Positions 60,664-64,000 of a stretch of 64,000 nucleotides of DNA are shown piece after piece. The DNA is from Onthovicinus sp900555545. GTDB taxonomy: Bacteria > Bacillota > Clostridia > Oscillospirales > Acutalibacteraceae. Where the stretch lies: positions 62,001-126,000 of the forward strand of contig CASFPX010000004.1 in assembly GCA_949296915.1 (NCBI GenBank), in the 5' to 3' direction. The stretch's first letter is position 1. Every line of letters starts with the position of its first letter. The notes below the pieces were generated by a model. That model was not told the DNA's origin. It did no database searches and saw nothing but the letters and a program-made list of their open reading frames with translations. Both the position numbers and the translations under genes were made by a program.

Positions 60664-63171
60664 ATGACACCAAAAATTCATGTGGCCTATGGGTTTCACG
60701 TCAACTGCTACCACTCATACCGCGGGGATACGAATGACAACCTCGGATTCGGTTCGGACATCCGCATCATCCGCAAGATTATCGACGTTCTCAACCGCCT
60801 GAATGAGCAGGGCATCCCTGTAAAAGGGACGTGGGATATCGAAAACTTCTTTTCCTTGGAGCAGATCCTGCCGCAGTACGCGCCGGATATCATTGATGGG
60901 ATCCGCCGCAGGGTGGAACTGTATGGGGATGAAAACATCATCATGGGGTACAGTAACGGCGCGCTGGGAGCCATGACGGAGGATGAACTGCGCGCCTCCG
61001 TCGAGTGGGCCATCACAAACCCACAGGGCTCGGGGCTGCAAGATCTGTTTGGCAGCTGTGAAAAAATTGTAAGGCCGCAGGAGGTCATGTTTACGCCCTC
61101 ACAGGTACACACCTACCGTCAATTAGGCGTCCAGGCGCTGTGCCTGTATTACTCCTGTGTGCCCTTTGACGCCTTCCGCACCCTGATTCCCCGTCTGCCC
61201 GATGCGCTCGCCTTCAACCCGCTAACTTACACCTATGATGGGGACAGCATTACCGTTCTGCCAACATACAGCAATTCGGATGTCTGCGACGCGGGATGCC
61301 TGCGGGCCTGGGTGCGGGACCTGCACCAAAAACAGAAAATCGGGGAGATCAAGCACGACCTGTTCCTGTTTATCAACATGGATGCGGATGCAATTTTCTG
61401 GGAGACGATGGACCTGCCCGTCGTCGGCCATCGGATCGCGAACACGGACGGCATTCACGGGCTGGTCTGTGAAATTGCCGACCTGCCCTATGTCGTCTTT
61501 GACACCCCCGGTGGATATCTGAAAAATCATGCTCCACTTGGGGAAATTCACTTCACTCAAGATACGGCGGACGGCAACTTTACCGGATACGCCTCCTGGT
61601 CCGAAAAGCCCTACAACCGGAAGGTTTGGACGGCGCTTGAACGCGCCCGCGCCATGGGACGCGTCAACGCCTCACGCGACTGGGACTCCCCCTCCTTCCG
61701 TGACCGTGTGCTGCTGCTGTCCACCACGCATTTCGGCCTTGCGACACCGGTGTTGAATATCCAGCGGGAAAAGAAGGCCGACGAACTCGCCCGCCGGGTC
61801 GTTGAGCAGGAGCGTTCCGCTCTGCCCCAAGTGGATCACCTCACGGTGTACAACACCGCGGGATCAGATTTCCAATGCGTTCAGCTGTCGATCCACGATC
61901 CAAGGATCACGTGTGCCGCACAGATCCAAGTCACAGCGGACGGGCTGCTGGACTACGCGATTGTCCCGATGGACAGCGATTGCCGAAGTGTTGCCCTGTT
62001 CATGCGATTTGCACAGATCCGCAAGCGGTATGAGCTGACCATCAACGTATCTGATATTATTCCGCCACTCCCCTCCGGCACACCGCAGCTTCTCTCCTCC
62101 GGTGCGATGACTCTGCAGTTTGACCAAGATGGACGGATTGTCACAGCCACCCGTGGCAATCGTGAGATTGGGAACACGCACTTTTGGGAGAGTTACATTC
62201 GCTACGGCGGCAGACGGTACGATTTCCAGTATAAGCGTGCTGTGCCACTGCCATGCGGCGGTTCGGGCGAGGGCGTCCGTGTGACAGGGGAAATTCATCT
62301 ACCCGGCGAGCTGTCCGGCGGCTATTTCACCTACGATTTCTTCCGAATGGCCTCCTCGTCCGGCATCTTTGTCCGCACAGAGGTTCACTATCCCCACACA
62401 CCGGAGGCCGATTCGATCTCCACGGAGAACTCATCGCTGGGCCGATTCAGCGATATGTCCTGGCAGGAAGTAGTTCCATTCCAGATCACACCCGCCCTGT
62501 GCGGTGATCTCTCCGTTGTCAAACGAAATTTTGAGGGGGACATTTCCTCTTTCCGCACCCAATCCTTCCCGGAGTGTGATCCCAAAAACAGAAGTCTGGC
62601 CTCCTTCAATCATCAGCTCACCGGCGGATTTGTCGCCCTTACAAATGGCGAGCGCGGGCTGGCTATTGCCAATGCCCGGCAGGTGCTCAACTCCATGGCG
62701 CACTGCCCCATGCGGCTGGATGAGGACGGTACGGTACACCTAAACCCCTTTGGCACCTACTATGGGCCGCAGCGCCACCATTGGGGCCGCGCCCATGACC
62801 AAATTCTGGACACCTATACGCTGGTCACCCCACAGGGCAAGTCAATTGCCCCTGCATACAACGGCAACAGCGAAACCGCCTTGCTGGAGCTGCTCGGCTT
62901 TGACGGCCCGCAGCCGGACAAAACGCTCCTGCTGGAACTGAACGGCCTGGCAGACGGTGCTGTGGCAAACGCCCCGGACGGTGCATCCCTGCTCCCATTC
63001 TATGGGGACAATGTCCTACTGCACGACACAAAGGCTGAGGAGGTCGATGTCCACAAGCTCAGAAATCCAATCCTCACCGGCCTGTCTGGCAATCTGGGCA
63101 GATACATTACACGCGGAGCGCGTGCAATTGGGCACATCATCGCCGCACAGTTGCGTGCAGGTAGAGAGTAA
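60664..63171 (+). CDS. large putative glycoside hydrolase (GH38/GH57-like)
   Basis: 835 residues, no signal peptide. The N-terminal 300 residues look like a (beta/alpha)7 barrel of the GH38/GH57/polysaccharide-deacetylase kind: HVNCYHSYRGDTNDN, IPVKGTWDIENFFSLEQIL, MGYSNGALGAMTEDEL and FLFINMDADAIFWE with candidate acidic catalytic residues. The rest is beta-sandwich, including FEGDISSFRTQSF and FGTYYGPQRHHWGRAHDQI, as in mannosidase C-termini. Family membership is a fold-level guess; substrate unknown. GGAGGAGA precedes the ATG and TATAAT lies at 60588-60593. Confidence 0.55.
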   Translation: MTPKIHVAYGFHVNCYHSYRGDTNDNLGFGSDIRIIRKIIDVLNRLNEQGIPVKGTWDIENFFSLEQILPQYAPDIIDGIRRRVELYGDENIIMGYSNGALGAMTEDELRASVEWAITNPQGSGLQDLFGSCEKIVRPQEVMFTPSQVHTYRQLGVQALCLYYSCVPFDAFRTLIPRLPDALAFNPLTYTYDGDSITVLPTYSNSDVCDAGCLRAWVRDLHQKQKIGEIKHDLFLFINMDADAIFWETMDLPVVGHRIANTDGIHGLVCEIADLPYVVFDTPGGYLKNHAPLGEIHFTQDTADGNFTGYASWSEKPYNRKVWTALERARAMGRVNASRDWDSPSFRDRVLLLSTTHFGLATPVLNIQREKKADELARRVVEQERSALPQVDHLTVYNTAGSDFQCVQLSIHDPRITCAAQIQVTADGLLDYAIVPMDSDCRSVALFMRFAQIRKRYELTINVSDIIPPLPSGTPQLLSSGAMTLQFDQDGRIVTATRGNREIGNTHFWESYIRYGGRRYDFQYKRAVPLPCGGSGEGVRVTGEIHLPGELSGGYFTYDFFRMASSSGIFVRTEVHYPHTPEADSISTENSSLGRFSDMSWQEVVPFQITPALCGDLSVVKRNFEGDISSFRTQSFPECDPKNRSLASFNHQLTGGFVALTNGERGLAIANARQVLNSMAHCPMRLDEDGTVHLNPFGTYYGPQRHHWGRAHDQILDTYTLVTPQGKSIAPAYNGNSETALLELLGFDGPQPDKTLLLELNGLADGAVANAPDGASLLPFYGDNVLLHDTKAEEVDVHKLRNPILTGLSGNLGRYITRGARAIGHIIAAQLRAGRE

Positions 63172-63366
63172 AATCTTCATGCAAAAATCCGTATGCTTTA
63201 ACGGGGGCGGGAAAATAATTTCCCGCCCCCTCGCTTTGAGGTCACTCCGCATACAAGTTATGAAAATTTCAGCAAAATAATGACATGATACACGAAAAAT
63301 CAATTCCATTTTTTGTGATCTATTATAATCTTCCAGCTTAAATTTTCCGCCATATAACAGAACACG
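63172..63366 (+). other. gene-free stretch with a GC-rich hairpin
   Basis: A stem GGGGGCGGGAAA/TTTCCCGCCCCC (63203-63230) follows the glycosidase gene and probably ends it, though only TCGCTTTG follows. The remaining 130 bp is AT-rich without features. Confidence 0.6.
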
Positions 63367-63367
63367 G

Positions 63368-63396
63368 TTGATTTTGCTCAAATTTGGTGTTATGAT
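63368..63396 (+). promoter_or_regulatory. promoter of the AbrB-like gene leader
   Basis: TTGATT (63368-63373), 17-bp spacer, TATGAT (63391-63396), about 240 nt before the next start codon. Confidence 0.6.
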
Positions 63397-63402
63397 GGAC
63401 GC

Positions 63403-63643
63403 AATGTTTCAAATCCACAGATGCGGAGCCCTTTTGAAACTGAGAGACAATTTCTCTCCGAACACCAATTCCACTGGGGATTGTGGTAATCCCTATGATG
63501 CAATAAGGCTTCCGTTTGCTGTGTTGATTTTGACGCTATCGCAACTTTTATTGAGTCCTCGTCCGTATGCAATAGGGCTCTGATCCCATCGTACTGCTTA
63601 TTGGAGAGGATAAATTCGGAGCTATTTAAAAAGGGGTGGCATC
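63403..63643 (+). other. structured 240-nt leader or small RNA
   Basis: No ORF of substance. Contains hairpins GAGAGA-CAATT-TCTCTC (63442-63458) and GGGATT-GTGGT-AATCCC (63477-63493) and two TGCAATA(A/G)GGCT boxes (63499 and 63568). Could be a long 5' leader of the AbrB-like gene or an independent RNA. Confidence 0.4.
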
Positions 63644-63907
63644 ATGTCCTTTATTCGCAATCTGGATTCCGCAGGCAGGCTTATTGTCCCGTTGGCGTTA
63701 CGCCAACAGCTGGAGCTCTCAGAAAAAACGCCGGTCCAAATAGAAATCTGCGGAGATACGATCATGTTAACTAAGTTTATGCCTTGCTGTACTGTCTGTG
63801 GGCTGGAAAAATCCCCCGATGAGATGAGCAAAATTGATCTGGACGCACCGGAAAACCGCACTTATTATATCTGTGACGACTGTAAAAATAAAATTTTAGA
63901 TTCATAA
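63644..63907 (+). CDS. AbrB/MazE/SpoVT-type DNA-binding protein with zinc ribbon
   Basis: 87 residues. The first 45 form the AbrB swapped-hairpin fold (RNLDSAGRLIVPLALRQQLE, then TPVQIEICGDTIML). The second half has C49-x-x-C52 and C77-x-x-C80 (CTVCG and ICDDCK), a probable zinc ribbon. AGGGGTGG precedes the ATG. Likely a transition-state-type regulator or antitoxin-like factor; no partner gene is within the window. Confidence 0.88.
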   Translation: MSFIRNLDSAGRLIVPLALRQQLELSEKTPVQIEICGDTIMLTKFMPCCTVCGLEKSPDEMSKIDLDAPENRTYYICDDCKNKILDS

Positions 63908-63941
63908 AAACAGCGGAGGGGAGCATTGGGAACCCTCCGCT
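63907..63941 (-). terminator. terminator, minus orientation
   Basis: AGCGGAGGG/CCCTCCGCT (63912-63920 and 63933-63941) with GTTTTTATG on the minus strand. It would stop a gene coming from the right; a minus-strand frame ending at TAA 63962-63964 enters from the window edge but is only 12 codons long here. Confidence 0.6.
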
Positions 63942-64000
63942 TAAGAATTTGCTGCATCTATTATCCGCACACGGGGGGCTGCCGATCACTCCGGCACGCG

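Noticed and set aside
63499..63580. Two TGCAATA-GGCT boxes 69 bp apart as a CRISPR remnant
   Set aside because: Only 12 bases are shared, flanks differ, there is no third copy and no cas gene.
63950..64000. End of a minus-strand gene entering at the right edge
   Set aside because: Only 12 codons before a stop are visible; the terminator hints at it, but nothing can be identified.

Overview
The window looks like a chromosomal segment of a low-GC-lineage Clostridium relative with moderately high GC, probably in or near the Oscillospirales. The evidence is the Firmicutes-type rpoB/rpoC and sigA, a dgt-dnaG-rpoD macromolecular synthesis operon, a type III glutamine synthetase, an ANTAR-type nitrogen regulator, strong SD sequences with sigma-A promoters, and GPH-family sugar symporters. 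No tRNA, rRNA, CRISPR array or intact insertion sequence was recognised.

Layout. 1-14.1 kb (minus strand) is housekeeping: rpmE, ybaK, a YigZ-family gene, dgt, dnaG, rpoD and a secreted metallophosphoesterase, then a terminator and a fresh strong promoter driving rpoB-rpoC (rpoC runs off the left edge). 14.2-24 kb is accessory: an XRE regulator with a lipoprotein, a GntR/ABC exporter operon (ytr-like), a sortase-type surface protein behind a perfect 37-bp operator-like palindrome, a membrane-anchored phosphoesterase, and an ECF sigma/anti-sigma pair.

24.1-41.8 kb is a host-glycan sugar island. The minus-strand operon fucI-kinase-fucU-fucA faces an AraC-type regulator followed by a GH30 lipoprotein and a signal-less beta-helix protein. 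Then come a GPH symporter with an unusual 345-residue repeat tail, an overlapping leucine-rich-repeat lipoprotein, and the sialic acid operon nanE-nanA-nanQ-nanK-rpiR with a DUF2185 gene at its end. Together these would convert L-fucose and N-acetylneuraminate, the terminal sugars of mucin, into central metabolites. A perfect 20-bp palindrome on the nanE -35 box is the probable RpiR operator.

42-48.8 kb holds scattered genes: a zinc alcohol dehydrogenase, a third phosphoesterase, a divergent XRE/membrane-protein pair with shared operators, a 56-residue Cys-rich protein, an RlmI-like methyltransferase and a MraY-like transferase.

48.9-60.5 kb is the nitrogen assimilation block: glnN-gltB-gltD on the minus strand, and glnA, an ANTAR protein, a methyltransferase and a YkoF-like thiamine-binding protein on the plus strand. 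I find four short RNA hairpins here, each with a hexaloop of the form AANGNC (A at position 1, G at position 4, as in known ANTAR targets). Three of them overlap the 5' arm of an intrinsic terminator. This suggests that the ANTAR protein controls its own operon, glnN and perhaps gltB by antitermination, and it is the most interesting system in the window. The right end carries a large putative glycosidase and an AbrB-like regulator with a zinc-ribbon tail behind a structured leader.
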